Shown piece by piece: positions 16,760 to 25,315 of a DNA stretch of 64,000 bases. Below the pieces are notes generated by a model. The model was not told where the DNA came from and ran no database searches. It saw only the letters and a list, made by a program, of their open reading frames with translations. The first letter of the stretch is position 1; each line of letters opens with the position of its first letter. The stretch is taken from the NCBI RefSeq assembly GCF_001562275.1, contig NZ_CP014304.1, positions 3,658,001 to 3,722,000 of the forward strand, given 5' to 3'. Made by a program: the position numbers and the translations under genes. The stretch comes from Hymenobacter sp. PAMC 26628. Lineage in GTDB: Bacteria; Bacteroidota; Bacteroidia; Cytophagales; Hymenobacteraceae.

Positions 16760-17671
16760 ATGTTCTTGGTCATAATTGGTTTCTTTATTTTGATGGTGGG
16801 GCTCAACGCCAGCCGCTTCTCGGAGCGCGTGGAGCGGCTGCGTGGCGGCCTCATCTTCCTGGGCAGCGCGCTGCTCATTCTAGGTGCTTCCTTTAGCACG
16901 CTGGTGCAGGTGGGCGTGGGCCAGGTGGGCGTGCAAACGCTGTTTGGGCAGGTGCAGCAGCGCGTGCTCCAGCCCGGCCTGAGCTTGGTGAACCCGCTCG
17001 TGGACGTGACGCGCTTCGACACCCGCACCCAGAACTACACCATGTCGGCGGTGCGCAACGAGGGCCAGCAGGCCGGCGACGACGCCATCCGGGTGCTGTC
17101 GGCCGACGGGCTGGAAGTGGTCATCGACCTCACCGTGCTCTACCACGTGGTACCGGCCCAGGCCCCTAAAATCCTGGCCACCATCGGCGAGGACTACCAG
17201 GACAAAATTGTGCGGGCCATTTCGCGCACCCGCATCCGCGACAACGCCGTGTACTACGACGCCGTGGCGCTGTACTCTACGCGGCGCGAGGAGTTCCAGG
17301 CCCGCATTTTGGCAGCCATCGAGAAGGACTTCCGCACCAACGGCCTCCAGCTCGACCAGCTTCTCATCCGCAACATCCAGCTCCCGCAGTCGGTGAAAGC
17401 CAGCATCGAAAGCAAGATTTCGGCCGAGCAGGATGCCCAGAAAATGCAGTTCGTGCTGCAAAAGGAAAAGCAGGAAGCCGAGCGCAAGCGCGTAGAAGCC
17501 CAGGGCATCGCCGACTACCAGCGCATCGTGAACACCGAGTTGAGCGACAAGCTGCTACAGTACGAGAACATCAAGGCCAACCAGGCCATTGCTACCTCGC
17601 CCAACGCCAAGGTCATCATCATGGGCGGCGGCCGCGGGGCCCAGCCGCAGCTACTCATCGGGGATAAGTAG
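16760..17671 (+). CDS. Prohibitin-family (SPFH/Band 7) membrane protein
   Basis: 303 residues. Two hydrophobic N-terminal stretches (MFLVIIGFFILMVGL and GGLIFLGSALLILGASF) anchor the protein. They are followed by an SPFH domain (VGVQTLFGQVQQRVLQPGLSLVNP; FDTRTQNYTM; LSADGLEVVIDLTVLYHV) and a coiled-coil region (residues about 215-255, QDAQKMQFVLQKEKQEAERKR). The order and motifs match prohibitins rather than stomatins or flotillins. Such proteins form large ring assemblies at the inner membrane and in bacteria are tied to FtsH and membrane organisation; that role is inferred here. A perfect bidirectional terminator follows. Confidence 0.9.
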   Translation: MFLVIIGFFILMVGLNASRFSERVERLRGGLIFLGSALLILGASFSTLVQVGVGQVGVQTLFGQVQQRVLQPGLSLVNPLVDVTRFDTRTQNYTMSAVRNEGQQAGDDAIRVLSADGLEVVIDLTVLYHVVPAQAPKILATIGEDYQDKIVRAISRTRIRDNAVYYDAVALYSTRREEFQARILAAIEKDFRTNGLQLDQLLIRNIQLPQSVKASIESKISAEQDAQKMQFVLQKEKQEAERKRVEAQGIADYQRIVNTELSDKLLQYENIKANQAIATSPNAKVIIMGGGRGAQPQLLIGDK

Positions 17672-17691
17672 CCCGCCAGCCGGCCACCTAA

Positions 17692-17733
17692 ACAAAACAG
17701 GGCCCCCAACTGCGGTTGGGGGCCCTGTTTTGT
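17692..17733. terminator. Bidirectional terminator between the prohibitin-like gene and susD
   Basis: Perfect 19-base arms ACAAAACAGGGCCCCCAAC and GTTGGGGGCCCTGTTTTGT around a TGCG loop. Outer A- and T-tracts serve both strands. Confidence 0.9.
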
Positions 17734-17747
17734 GTTGAACAGGTTGG

Positions 17748-19169
17748 TTAGTACCCGGCGTTTTGCTTCAAATTAGTGTTGTTGTTAATTTCACGCTGCG
17801 GAATCGGGAGTATCAGCAGTGGACTGTCGGCCGGCAAAGTGCCAACTGCCTGGCCCGTGCGCTTCAAATCATGAACGCGAAACCCTTCGAACGCCAGCTC
17901 TAACTGGCGCTCCAGCAACACGTCAGCCAATGTGACGGCGGGCTTTATTGAGGCCCCCGAGCGCGCCCTGATGGTGTTTACGTCGTCCAGCGCCGAAGCG
18001 GCCTTGCCGGCCCGGACATCGCACTCGGCCCGGGTGAGGTACATTTCAGCCAGCCGAATGATGGGAATGTTTTGGCCGTAGGTGCGCCATTTCAGCGTGC
18101 GCAGCCGGCCCGCCTTGTTGTTGCCGTCGCTAAGGTAGATGAGCGTTTTCGTGGTGATGGCTGAAAGCGAATCCGTGCCCCGCACGTCGCCGCTGCCGTA
18201 GCCGTACAAGTTGGCAAAGCCGGGCAGCACCCGCACATCACCCCGGCCGTAGAGCACGCCCTGGTCGCCGTTGGGGCTGTATCCAGCAAAAAAGGTGGCC
18301 AAACCGCTGTTACTGGTACCGGCGTTGTTCTGGTCGTTCTGCTGAATCTCGAACAGACTTTCGGCGCTGTTGCGGTTGGCAAATACCGCCGCTACCGAGC
18401 CAATCAGGCTGGCCCCGCTGTTATTGATTACGTCGTTGGCCGCCGTTCGGGCCGCCGGGTAGTTGCCCTGCTGCAAGTATACCCGGGAGAGCATGGCCTC
18501 GGCCGAATACTTGGAGGCTCGGGTAATGTTCTGGGCTGGCAGCTTCGCCACGGCGTTTTGCAGGTCTTTGATGGCCTGGGCGTACACGTCCTCAACGGTG
18601 CTTCGGGCGAGCTTAACGTCAGCCTGCTCCACCGCCGTCACGGGCACCAAGTTGATAGGAACGCCGTCCTGGGTGTTGCCGCCGCCCGGCTTGTACTGCT
18701 GGGCGTAGAGGCGCACCAACTCGAAATACATCGAGCCCCGAATAAACGAGGCCTCGCCTTCGTACTGGCTTTTTTGGCCCGCGTCCGTTACGGCCGCCAA
18801 ATTAGCCAAAATCAGGTTGCACTGGTTGATGGCATCGTATGCTTGCGTCCAGATATTTTCCGCGTTAGAGTTGTTCGATATTTGCGTGTGGGCCCGCAAT
18901 TGCCGGTAGTTTTGGAAAGACCCGTCCCAGTTGATATAGCCGTTGCCGCCCAACAGCTCGGGCACCAGTACCAGGTCCGTGCCGTACAAACTGGAATTGT
19001 CGAGGCGGGCATAAATTCCCACCACTGCCGCGCCCACTTTCTGCGACGTACCATAGGCCGTGGAAGCGTCAATGCTTTGCTGCGGGTTGATGTCCAGCGC
19101 GTCCTTGCAAGCCGATAAGCTCAGGCCCAGCGCCAGCACACAGGCCGGCCAAATAAAGTTACTTTTCAT
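17748..19169 (-). CDS. SusD/RagB-family nutrient-binding outer-membrane lipoprotein (locus 1)
   Basis: 473 residues with lipoprotein signal MKSNFIWPACVLALGLSLSAC. Typical SusD features: DALDINPQQSIDASTAYGT after the anchor, TPR-like helices, and the C-terminal IRARSGASI / LLERQLELAFEGFRVHDLKR / ILPIPQREINNN blocks shared by the RagB/SusD family. SusD proteins form the lid over a SusC TonB-dependent channel and bind the substrate outside the cell. The SusC partner lies 21 bases upstream on the same strand (19191-22250). No hydrolase, sensor or anti-sigma gene is beside the pair, so the substrate cannot be named. Confidence 0.95.
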   Translation of the reverse strand: MKSNFIWPACVLALGLSLSACKDALDINPQQSIDASTAYGTSQKVGAAVVGIYARLDNSSLYGTDLVLVPELLGGNGYINWDGSFQNYRQLRAHTQISNNSNAENIWTQAYDAINQCNLILANLAAVTDAGQKSQYEGEASFIRGSMYFELVRLYAQQYKPGGGNTQDGVPINLVPVTAVEQADVKLARSTVEDVYAQAIKDLQNAVAKLPAQNITRASKYSAEAMLSRVYLQQGNYPAARTAANDVINNSGASLIGSVAAVFANRNSAESLFEIQQNDQNNAGTSNSGLATFFAGYSPNGDQGVLYGRGDVRVLPGFANLYGYGSGDVRGTDSLSAITTKTLIYLSDGNNKAGRLRTLKWRTYGQNIPIIRLAEMYLTRAECDVRAGKAASALDDVNTIRARSGASIKPAVTLADVLLERQLELAFEGFRVHDLKRTGQAVGTLPADSPLLILPIPQREINNNTNLKQNAGY

Positions 19170-19190
19170 ATTAATTGCGAAGACAAAGAG

Positions 19191-22100
19191 TTAAAAGCCA
19201 ATATTCACGCCCAGCAAATAAGTCTTATTCAGCGGCGGGGTGTAAAAATCGTGGCCCAACAAGTAGTTGGCAGCACCCAGGCCGTAGGTGTTCACCTCGG
19301 GATCGTAGCCGGTGTACTTAGTGAAAGTGGCCAGGTTCTGGCCCGTGAGGTAGATGCGCACGGTTTGCAGGTAGCCGTGCTTCACGAGGGTGGCCGGTAG
19401 GTTGTAGCCCAGCGTAACGTTTTTGATGCGGAAGAACGAGCCGTCCTGAACCCAGCGCGACGAGGTCTGAGTGCCGTTGCTTGCGCCGTAGCGGGCCTGG
19501 GGCACCTCGGTAATGTCGCCCGCTTTTTGCCAGCGGTTGAGTTGGTCCGTAGTCTGGTTATCGAGGTAATCGGCGTTGGCCGATTGGTATACGCCCGCCG
19601 CGTTGTAGATGCTGCCACCCTCTGAAAACTGACCGAGGGCGCTCAGGTCAAATCCTTTAAAGCTGGCGGTGATGTTCACGCCGCCCGTGTATTTTGGGTT
19701 CGGGTCGCCTACTTTTTGGACGGTAGCCAGCGCGTATTTATTCGTGGTCGTGCCATCGGCGGCATAATAAAGCGCGTCGCCGTTGGTCGGGTCCACGCCG
19801 GCGTACTTCTTCGCATAAAACACGCCCAGCGGCTCGCCCTGCTGCACCCGGCTGATTGTGTTGCCGGTCGGGATGATGGGCGTAGGCAGGTCGGTGATGA
19901 GGTTGCGGTTGAACGATATGTTGCCGCCCACGCTCAATTTAAAGCTGCCATCCAAAATGCGCCCGTTCAGGGCTATTTCTAGGCCCTTGTTGCGCAGGGC
20001 CCCCACGTTCTCCGTGATGGTGGTGTAGCCGCTGGTTAGCTGCAATTGGCGATTGAGTAGCAAGCCGGTCGTGTTTTTCTGGTACACGTCCACCTCACCC
20101 GAGATGCGGTTGTTCAGGAAACCAAATTCCAGACCTAAATCTACCTGCTTGGTATTTTCCCAGCTCAGGTTCGGATTGCCGATGTTGGCGTCGGGCGCGA
20201 TGCCCGACTGGTCGGCATAAGGCTGGGCCGACACGAAGCGCCGCGAATTGAAATTACCGATTTCGGCGTTACCGGTCAGGCCGTAGCTGGCCCTCACTTT
20301 CAAATAGTTAACTACCGTGCTGCCCTTTAAAAAGCTTTCTTCCGACAGTAAATAGCCAATCGAGCCGGCTCCAAAGTTCCCGTAGCGTTTATTAATCCCG
20401 AAGCGCGACGAGCCGTCGCGCCGCACACTACCCGAGAGCAAGTACTTGCCGCGGAAATTGTAGTTGACACGAGCGAAATACGACAGGAACGAGTAGCCGG
20501 TGCCAAACGAAGTATTGCCACCAGTTTTGATGGCTGCGCTGGCGATGCGCGTGAACTCAGTCGTGGGAAAGCCCCGGCCCTCGGCCGCTGTCAGCTTCTG
20601 GTCATTCCTCTGGTACGATTCACCCACCAGCACATCAAAATGATGGTCTTCGCTGAGGTCGAAAGCATAAGTAGCCGTATTGTTATTGGTGTAGTTGACG
20701 GTCTGGGTTTGCGCGTTGTAGGCGTAGCCCGAGGCCCCACCGTCCTGGGTGCCGGCTCCGCGCACCAAGTCTTCGTTGAGGTTGAGGAAGTCCCCGCCAA
20801 TTTCTGAGCGCAGCGTCAAGCCCTTTATCGGCGTCCAATTGACGTAGGCCGTACTGAACGAGCGGTAAGTGCCGGCCCGGTTCGAGCCGAGCGATTGGTC
20901 AATCAGGTTGTTGTAGTAGATAGTTGCCGGGTTGAGCAAACCGGTAGTGGGGTCGTAGGCTGTTTGCAACGGCGTAAGCGCGTTGAGCTGCAATGGGTTC
21001 GAAAAAGCATTATCGCCCGACACCCGCTCGTTCACGGTTCGCGCCAACGACACGTTCAGGCCGACGCGCACGCTCTCGGTTACGCTGTGGTCGAGGTTGA
21101 GGCGCAGGCTACCCCGCCGGAAGCGGTTGCCAATGATGATGCCTTTTTGGTCGTTAAAAGTGCCGCTTATATAGAACCGCGTTTTAGCATCCCCGCCCGC
21201 CGCGCTGAAATCATACTGAGACACACTGGCCGCGTCGCTTCCGAAAAGCTTGTACTTGCCGTTGTTACGAAACGCCAGACGGTCCCAGGGCGTATCGTAA
21301 GTAGATTTGTAGTCGATACCGCCCTCCCCAGCGAAAGCGGCCTCTATTGTAGGATAATCAGCGTTAGGGTCGGTAGGACTGATGTTCAATCCATTGCGCA
21401 TCGACTCGCTGAGCAGCGTCCGATACTGGTCGGCGTTTAAAAACTGGCGCAGCCGGGTGGGGGCACTGGTTCCATAGTAGTAGCCCAAAGTGACTTTCGT
21501 TTGGCCCTGCTTGCCTTTCTTGGTGGTAATGAGCACCACCCCGTTCGAGGCCCGCGAGCCGTAGATGGCCGAGGCCGAAGCGTCTTTCAAAATGCTGATG
21601 CTTTCAATATCGTTGGGATTGAGGTCAGCCAGCGGGTTCAAGGGCTCGTCACCGGCTTGCGACGGGTCCTGGGAGGTAACGGGAACCCCATCAATCACAT
21701 ACAGCGGACGGCTGGAGGCCGTCACCGATGAGGTACCGCGCACCTGAATGTTGATGCCCTGCCCCAGCTTACCGCTGCCCTGGTTGATGACTACCCCCGG
21801 TACGCGGCCCTGAATGGACTGCTCGAAGCTGGTCACGGGCTGGTTTTCGACTTCTTTAGCCGAAATCTGCACCACCGAACCCGTCAGGTCGGCCTTGTTT
21901 TGGGTGCCGTAGCCCACTACCACGGCCTCGCTTAGCTCGGTGGCGCTGGCTTGCAGCGTTACGTTAACGATAGATTGGCCGCCCACGGCAATGGTTTGGG
22001 TGGCGTAGCCCACGGAGCTGAACACTAGCGAAGCGCGGGGCCCCACGCTCAGGCGGTAGGTGCCGTCGGCGCCGGTGGTGGCGCCGTTGGTGGTGCCTTG

Positions 22101-22250
22101 CTCCAGTACGGTTACGCCGGGTAGGGCCCCGCTGTCCGAGCCCAAAACCCGGCCGCTAACAGCTTGGGTCTGGGCCCAAGCAGGCGCGGCCGCGAGCCAA
22201 CTTATCAGTAGCAGTAGCAACCGGTAGTGCGTAAAGATTCTCATTTTCAT
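19191..22250 (-). CDS. SusC/RagA-family TonB-linked outer-membrane transporter (locus 1)
   Basis: 1019 residues. Signal peptide ending APAWAQ, then a carboxypeptidase-like regulatory domain (VSGRVLGSDSGALPGVTVLEQ), the TonB-box/plug linker SEAVVVGYGTQNKADLTGSV, the SusC plug signature IRGTSSVTASSRPLYVIDGVP and ISILKDASASAIYGSRASNGV, and a long beta-barrel ending in NIGF (terminal Phe). Together with the downstream SusD it forms an outer-membrane uptake pair energised by TonB. Either of two start codons two residues apart (MKM) is possible. On the minus strand a TAGATTTG box lies at 22348-22341, about 90 bases before the start, without a clear -33 box at normal spacing. Confidence 0.96.
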   Translation of the reverse strand: MKMRIFTHYRLLLLLISWLAAAPAWAQTQAVSGRVLGSDSGALPGVTVLEQGTTNGATTGADGTYRLSVGPRASLVFSSVGYATQTIAVGGQSIVNVTLQASATELSEAVVVGYGTQNKADLTGSVVQISAKEVENQPVTSFEQSIQGRVPGVVINQGSGKLGQGINIQVRGTSSVTASSRPLYVIDGVPVTSQDPSQAGDEPLNPLADLNPNDIESISILKDASASAIYGSRASNGVVLITTKKGKQGQTKVTLGYYYGTSAPTRLRQFLNADQYRTLLSESMRNGLNISPTDPNADYPTIEAAFAGEGGIDYKSTYDTPWDRLAFRNNGKYKLFGSDAASVSQYDFSAAGGDAKTRFYISGTFNDQKGIIIGNRFRRGSLRLNLDHSVTESVRVGLNVSLARTVNERVSGDNAFSNPLQLNALTPLQTAYDPTTGLLNPATIYYNNLIDQSLGSNRAGTYRSFSTAYVNWTPIKGLTLRSEIGGDFLNLNEDLVRGAGTQDGGASGYAYNAQTQTVNYTNNNTATYAFDLSEDHHFDVLVGESYQRNDQKLTAAEGRGFPTTEFTRIASAAIKTGGNTSFGTGYSFLSYFARVNYNFRGKYLLSGSVRRDGSSRFGINKRYGNFGAGSIGYLLSEESFLKGSTVVNYLKVRASYGLTGNAEIGNFNSRRFVSAQPYADQSGIAPDANIGNPNLSWENTKQVDLGLEFGFLNNRISGEVDVYQKNTTGLLLNRQLQLTSGYTTITENVGALRNKGLEIALNGRILDGSFKLSVGGNISFNRNLITDLPTPIIPTGNTISRVQQGEPLGVFYAKKYAGVDPTNGDALYYAADGTTTNKYALATVQKVGDPNPKYTGGVNITASFKGFDLSALGQFSEGGSIYNAAGVYQSANADYLDNQTTDQLNRWQKAGDITEVPQARYGASNGTQTSSRWVQDGSFFRIKNVTLGYNLPATLVKHGYLQTVRIYLTGQNLATFTKYTGYDPEVNTYGLGAANYLLGHDFYTPPLNKTYLLGVNIGF

Positions 22251-22465
22251 GCGGCGGGGGTTAAAGTTGAAGAAGTAAAACGAGAGGGATGTATTACCAA
22301 AAATTAATATTTTCTCTTAAACAGTGTTGGCTACAAAGGCCAAATCTATTATAAATTAACAAAAAAATCACTTATCACTGGTTTTTTTACCTTAAAGAAG
22401 ACTAGCGAATTATTTGCACTGAATGATCTATTGGGCGTTTGACGGGCAACGGGGCCCCGGGCCCC

Positions 22466-22473
22466 TACTTTTG
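22466..22473 (+). promoter_or_regulatory. -7 box of the RNase D gene, near-leaderless
   Basis: Perfect TACTTTTG ending seven bases before the ATG at 22480. A TTTG lies at 22438-22441, but the spacer of 24 bases is longer than usual. Confidence 0.5.
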
Positions 22474-22479
22474 CCGGCC

Positions 22480-23652
22480 ATGCCCACAATCCACTACCTC
22501 ACTGCCGCCGACGCCATTGCCGCTGCGGCCGCCCACTTCGCCACCCTGCCGCGCATTGGCATCGACCTGGAGTTTGACGACATGCGCTACCGCTACGGCC
22601 GGCACCTAGCGCTCATCCAGGTGTTCGACGGGCAGGAGGTGTACCTCATCGACCCGCTGCCACTGGAGCCCGACATGGCCGCCGGCCTAGAGCCGCTGTT
22701 TGCCGTGCTGCGCGACCCGGCCGTAGCCAAGGTGTTCCACTCCTGCAAGTCGGACATTCTGCTGCTCGACGAGGTGTTCGGCGTCAACTGTCGCACCATC
22801 GTAGATACCAGCCTGCAGTTCAGCCTGCTGGCCGCCGAGGACAATAACATCTCCCTGGGCCGCCTCATCCAGAGCGAGTTGGGTTTTGAAGTGGACAAGG
22901 GCGAGCAGAAGTCGAACTGGCTGAAGCGGCCCCTCACCGAGGCCCAGAAGGAGTACGCTGCCAACGACGTGCTCTACCTGTTTGAGCTGACCGACCGCTT
23001 GGCTGCCCGCCTCGCCGACATGGGCCGCGCCCAGTGGGCCGCCGAGGAAAACCACGCCTTGGAAGCCGTGCGCTACGGCCGCGACGAGCCCCGCCCCTGG
23101 GCCCGCAACGCCACCAAATTCAAGATTTCGCCCGAGGAAATGCCCATCTTCCGGGAACTGTACAAGCTACGCGACACCGTGGCCCGGCAGCTCGACCGCC
23201 CGCCTTACCACGTCATCAGCAACGACCGGCTGGCCGAGCTGGCCCGCCAGCCCATCGAAACCGCCAACCAGCTGCGCGCCGCCAACGGCCTGCACCCCGA
23301 GCTGAAGCGCGCGCCCTACGCCGACCAGCTACTAGCCATCGGCACCACCGACCTGCCCGGCGAGGCCGCGCTGCCCCCCGACCAGCGCAAGTTTCCGTTT
23401 CGCCGCCGCCTGAATGGGGCTGCTGCCAACCGCGCCGAAGCCCGTGAAACCCTGCTGCTGGCCCTCAAGGCCCACCTCGCCGCCGACCAGGGCCCCGTGA
23501 TGGCCAACATGGTGCTCAGCAACCGCCTCATCGCCGACATTGTGGAGCAGGGCGCCGCGGGGGCCCTCCGCCCCTGGCAGCAGCAGCTACTAAAAGCCGC
23601 CGCCGAAAAACATGGCGAAGACTACGAGCAGATTGCGGCTCCGTTTGCCTGA
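22480..23652 (+). CDS. rnd: Ribonuclease D (DEDD 3'-5' exonuclease with HRDC domain)
   Basis: 390 residues from the ATG at 22480, chosen because it lies just after the -7 box; the frame is open to 22423. The exonuclease domain carries all DEDD motifs: GIDLEFDDMRY (first Asp and Glu), VFHSCKSDILLLDEVFG (second Asp) and YAANDVLYLFEL (Tyr and third Asp). An HRDC-type helical region follows (residues about 205-285, ELYKLRDTVARQLDRPPYHV). RNase D trims 3' ends of tRNA and other structured RNA. The stop codon lies inside the left arm of a large inverted repeat. Convergent to the aceA relic. Confidence 0.93.
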   Translation: MPTIHYLTAADAIAAAAAHFATLPRIGIDLEFDDMRYRYGRHLALIQVFDGQEVYLIDPLPLEPDMAAGLEPLFAVLRDPAVAKVFHSCKSDILLLDEVFGVNCRTIVDTSLQFSLLAAEDNNISLGRLIQSELGFEVDKGEQKSNWLKRPLTEAQKEYAANDVLYLFELTDRLAARLADMGRAQWAAEENHALEAVRYGRDEPRPWARNATKFKISPEEMPIFRELYKLRDTVARQLDRPPYHVISNDRLAELARQPIETANQLRAANGLHPELKRAPYADQLLAIGTTDLPGEAALPPDQRKFPFRRRLNGAAANRAEARETLLLALKAHLAADQGPVMANMVLSNRLIADIVEQGAAGALRPWQQQLLKAAAEKHGEDYEQIAAPFA

Positions 23653-23862
23653 ACCGCAGATTAAGCAGATTTAACGGATAAGAGTGGATTCTCATAGCCC
23701 TCTACTTTCCGGTGTGTGGTAAGTCTGAGGGCCTAGCTTAAGCTAACTGCAATTCCAAAGTCTAACTAAAAAGGCCACTTTAGGAGTGGCCTTTTTAGTT
23801 GCAGATAAGGGGATATTACAATCCGTTCTTATCCGTTAAATCCACTTAATCTGCGGTTCAGA
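23649..23862. repeat. MITE-like inverted-repeat element between rnd and the aceA relic
   Basis: Left arm 23649-23690 and right arm about 23821-23862 are near-perfect inverted copies of CTGAACCGCAGATTAAG followed by (C/T)(A/G)GATTTAACGGATAAGA. The stop codon of rnd lies inside the left arm and the stop codon of the aceA relic inside the right arm. A perfect bidirectional terminator lies in the middle. Confidence 0.7.
23764..23800. terminator. Bidirectional terminator between rnd and the aceA relic
   Basis: Perfect 16-base arms AACTAAAAAGGCCACT and AGTGGCCTTTTTAGTT with loop TTAGG. Confidence 0.9.
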
Positions 23863-24870
23863 CCTGTCCTTCTTCGGTACTGCCAACATAGGGCCCTGGC
23901 GCTGATTTGGTTGCTAGTCACTACGTTTTGCACGGCGTCGAAGTAGCCGGTGCCCCCGAATGCTTGATGTTTCACGGCCTGGTAGCCGTCCTTTTGCAAA
24001 GTAAATTCGCGCTTCTGGAGCTCCGAGTAGCCGGCCATGCCGCGCTCACAGTAGGCTTTGGCCAGTTCGAACATGCTGATATTTAGGGCACGGAAGCCGG
24101 CCAGGGTGATGCACTGGGACTTGTAGCCCATGGCGGCCAACTCCTTGCGGAAGGTTTCCATTTGCTCCACGCTCAGCTGGGCGGCCCAGTTGAACGACGG
24201 CGAGCAGTTGTAGGCCAGCAGCTTGCCCGGGAGAAGGGTGTGGATGGCTTCGGCAAACTGCCTGGCCTGGTCTGGCCCAGGTCGGGGTTCTAGGTTTCCG
24301 TCCAGATCAGGTCGGCGTAGGGGCCCAGGCCGCGGGCACTGCCGGCCTCCACACCGCAGCGGATGCGGCAGAAGTCTTCACTGGTGCGCTCGCCCGCCTG
24401 CTGGATAAACGGCAGGTCCCGGGCGTCCACGTCAGCTGTGAACAGGACGGCGGCGGCGGCATCCGTGCGGGCCACAATGAGCGTGGGCACGCCCAGTACG
24501 TCGGCGGCCAAGCGGGGTTGCGCTGCGCTGGCCCTCCACCACGTTGGCCCAGGTGGGCGCGTTCGAATCCTCAAAATCGGCCATGAACACTTTGGCAGCG
24601 GGGCCACCGTCCAGTCCTGCCCGCGCAAGCGCCGGGTTTCCGCCACAAAGTCGGGAAAAATGCTGGCCGTGAATTTGGCCTGCCGGGCCGCGCGGCGGGC
24701 CAGCAGCGCGTAGCGGGTGGCGTCGAAGCGTCGATGCAGCTCGGCCACGAACACCAGGGCCGAGGGCGTGAGCATTTCGGCAAACTCAGGCCGAAGTCGC
24801 CGGTGATGCGCACCCGGTCGGGGGTGCGCATCACCGGCGGCGGGGCGGTGGCAGGCGCGGTAAAGGGCAT
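23858..24870 (-). pseudogene. Fused relic of malate synthase (aceB) and isocitrate lyase (aceA)
   Basis: Starting at ATG 24870 the minus strand reads MPFTAPATAPPPV then RTPDRVRITGDF, the start of malate synthase. A frameshift near 24785 leads to PEFAEMLTPSALVFVAELHRR and on to GQDWTVAPLP. After a deletion and another frame change AKVFMADFEDSNAPTWANVV is still readable (about 24600-24530). At about 24520 the sequence jumps to the middle of isocitrate lyase: LAADVLGVPTLIVARTDAA, GERTSEDFCRIRCG, ARGLGPYADLIW. A stop/frameshift near 24290 is followed by KLLAYNCSPSFNW, then FRKELAAMGYKSQCITLAGF, and after a last frameshift near 23890 the C-terminal tail GSTEEGQV. Lost are most of malate synthase and the first 200 or so residues of isocitrate lyase, including the catalytic KKCGH loop, so neither enzyme can function. 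The glyoxylate-shunt regulator tail lies next to it. Confidence 0.88.
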
Positions 24871-24940
24871 GGGCAATGAGGGAAGAAATTGGGAACCAAG
24901 GACCACTGGGCTAGCGCTAGCGGGTGGTAATTTATGCTTC

Positions 24941-24948
24941 TATCTTTG
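24941..24948 (+). promoter_or_regulatory. Relic -7 box before the regulator remnant
   Basis: TATCTTTG fits the TANNTTTG consensus. No clear -33 box. It probably once drove the regulator whose 3' end remains at 25035-25274. Confidence 0.35.
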
Positions 24949-25034
24949 CGGGGCCTCGGCATCGACGGCAAACGCTCGTTCAGGGCCTTGCTGGGCCTTT
25001 TTTTGGTGCGCGGCGTTTTCCTCAAAAATATTCC

Positions 25035-25274
25035 GATGCTGAACCACGGCCAGCCCGCCACCAGCGTGACGATAGGCCTCGCTGCGACGACGCCTTGCGC
25101 CGGCAGCTCAAGTTTCGCGCTGGTCTTACCCTAGCCGTGAAAACCGTGAACGAAACCTGTGAGCGCTGCGCCGTGCCCAACTGCGAGGTGCGCGCCGCCC
25201 TGCCCACCCGGCTGGAGCAGGATGCCGCGCGCCGCGCCTACGCCGAAGCTGTGGCTGCCCTGGTGAGGGCCTGA
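25035..25274 (+). pseudogene. C-terminal remnant of an XRE-type short-chain-fatty-acyl (ScfR/RamB-like) regulator
   Basis: Pieces in two frames read PATSVTIGL then RCDDALRRQLKFRAGLTLAV and NETCERCAVPNCEVRAALPT, ending AEAVAALVRA and a stop at 25274. This matches the C-terminal domain of helix-turn-helix regulators of the ScfR/RamB group (the GLGCD, CxxC-x-x-xDCxxRA pattern), which commonly sit beside aceA/aceB and control the glyoxylate shunt. The helix-turn-helix and ImmA-like parts are missing, and at least one frameshift lies near 25080. The 24871-25034 stretch holds only the relic promoter box. Divergent orientation to the aceB-aceA relic supports a once-functional module. Confidence 0.7.
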
Positions 25275-25315
25275 ACTTTTGCCCGCCAATTTTCGTCCGG
25301 GGCCCTACTCTGCCT

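Noticed and set aside
24223-25042. Plus-strand frames over the aceB-aceA relic
   Set aside because: Shadows; the minus strand carries clear malate synthase and isocitrate lyase motifs.
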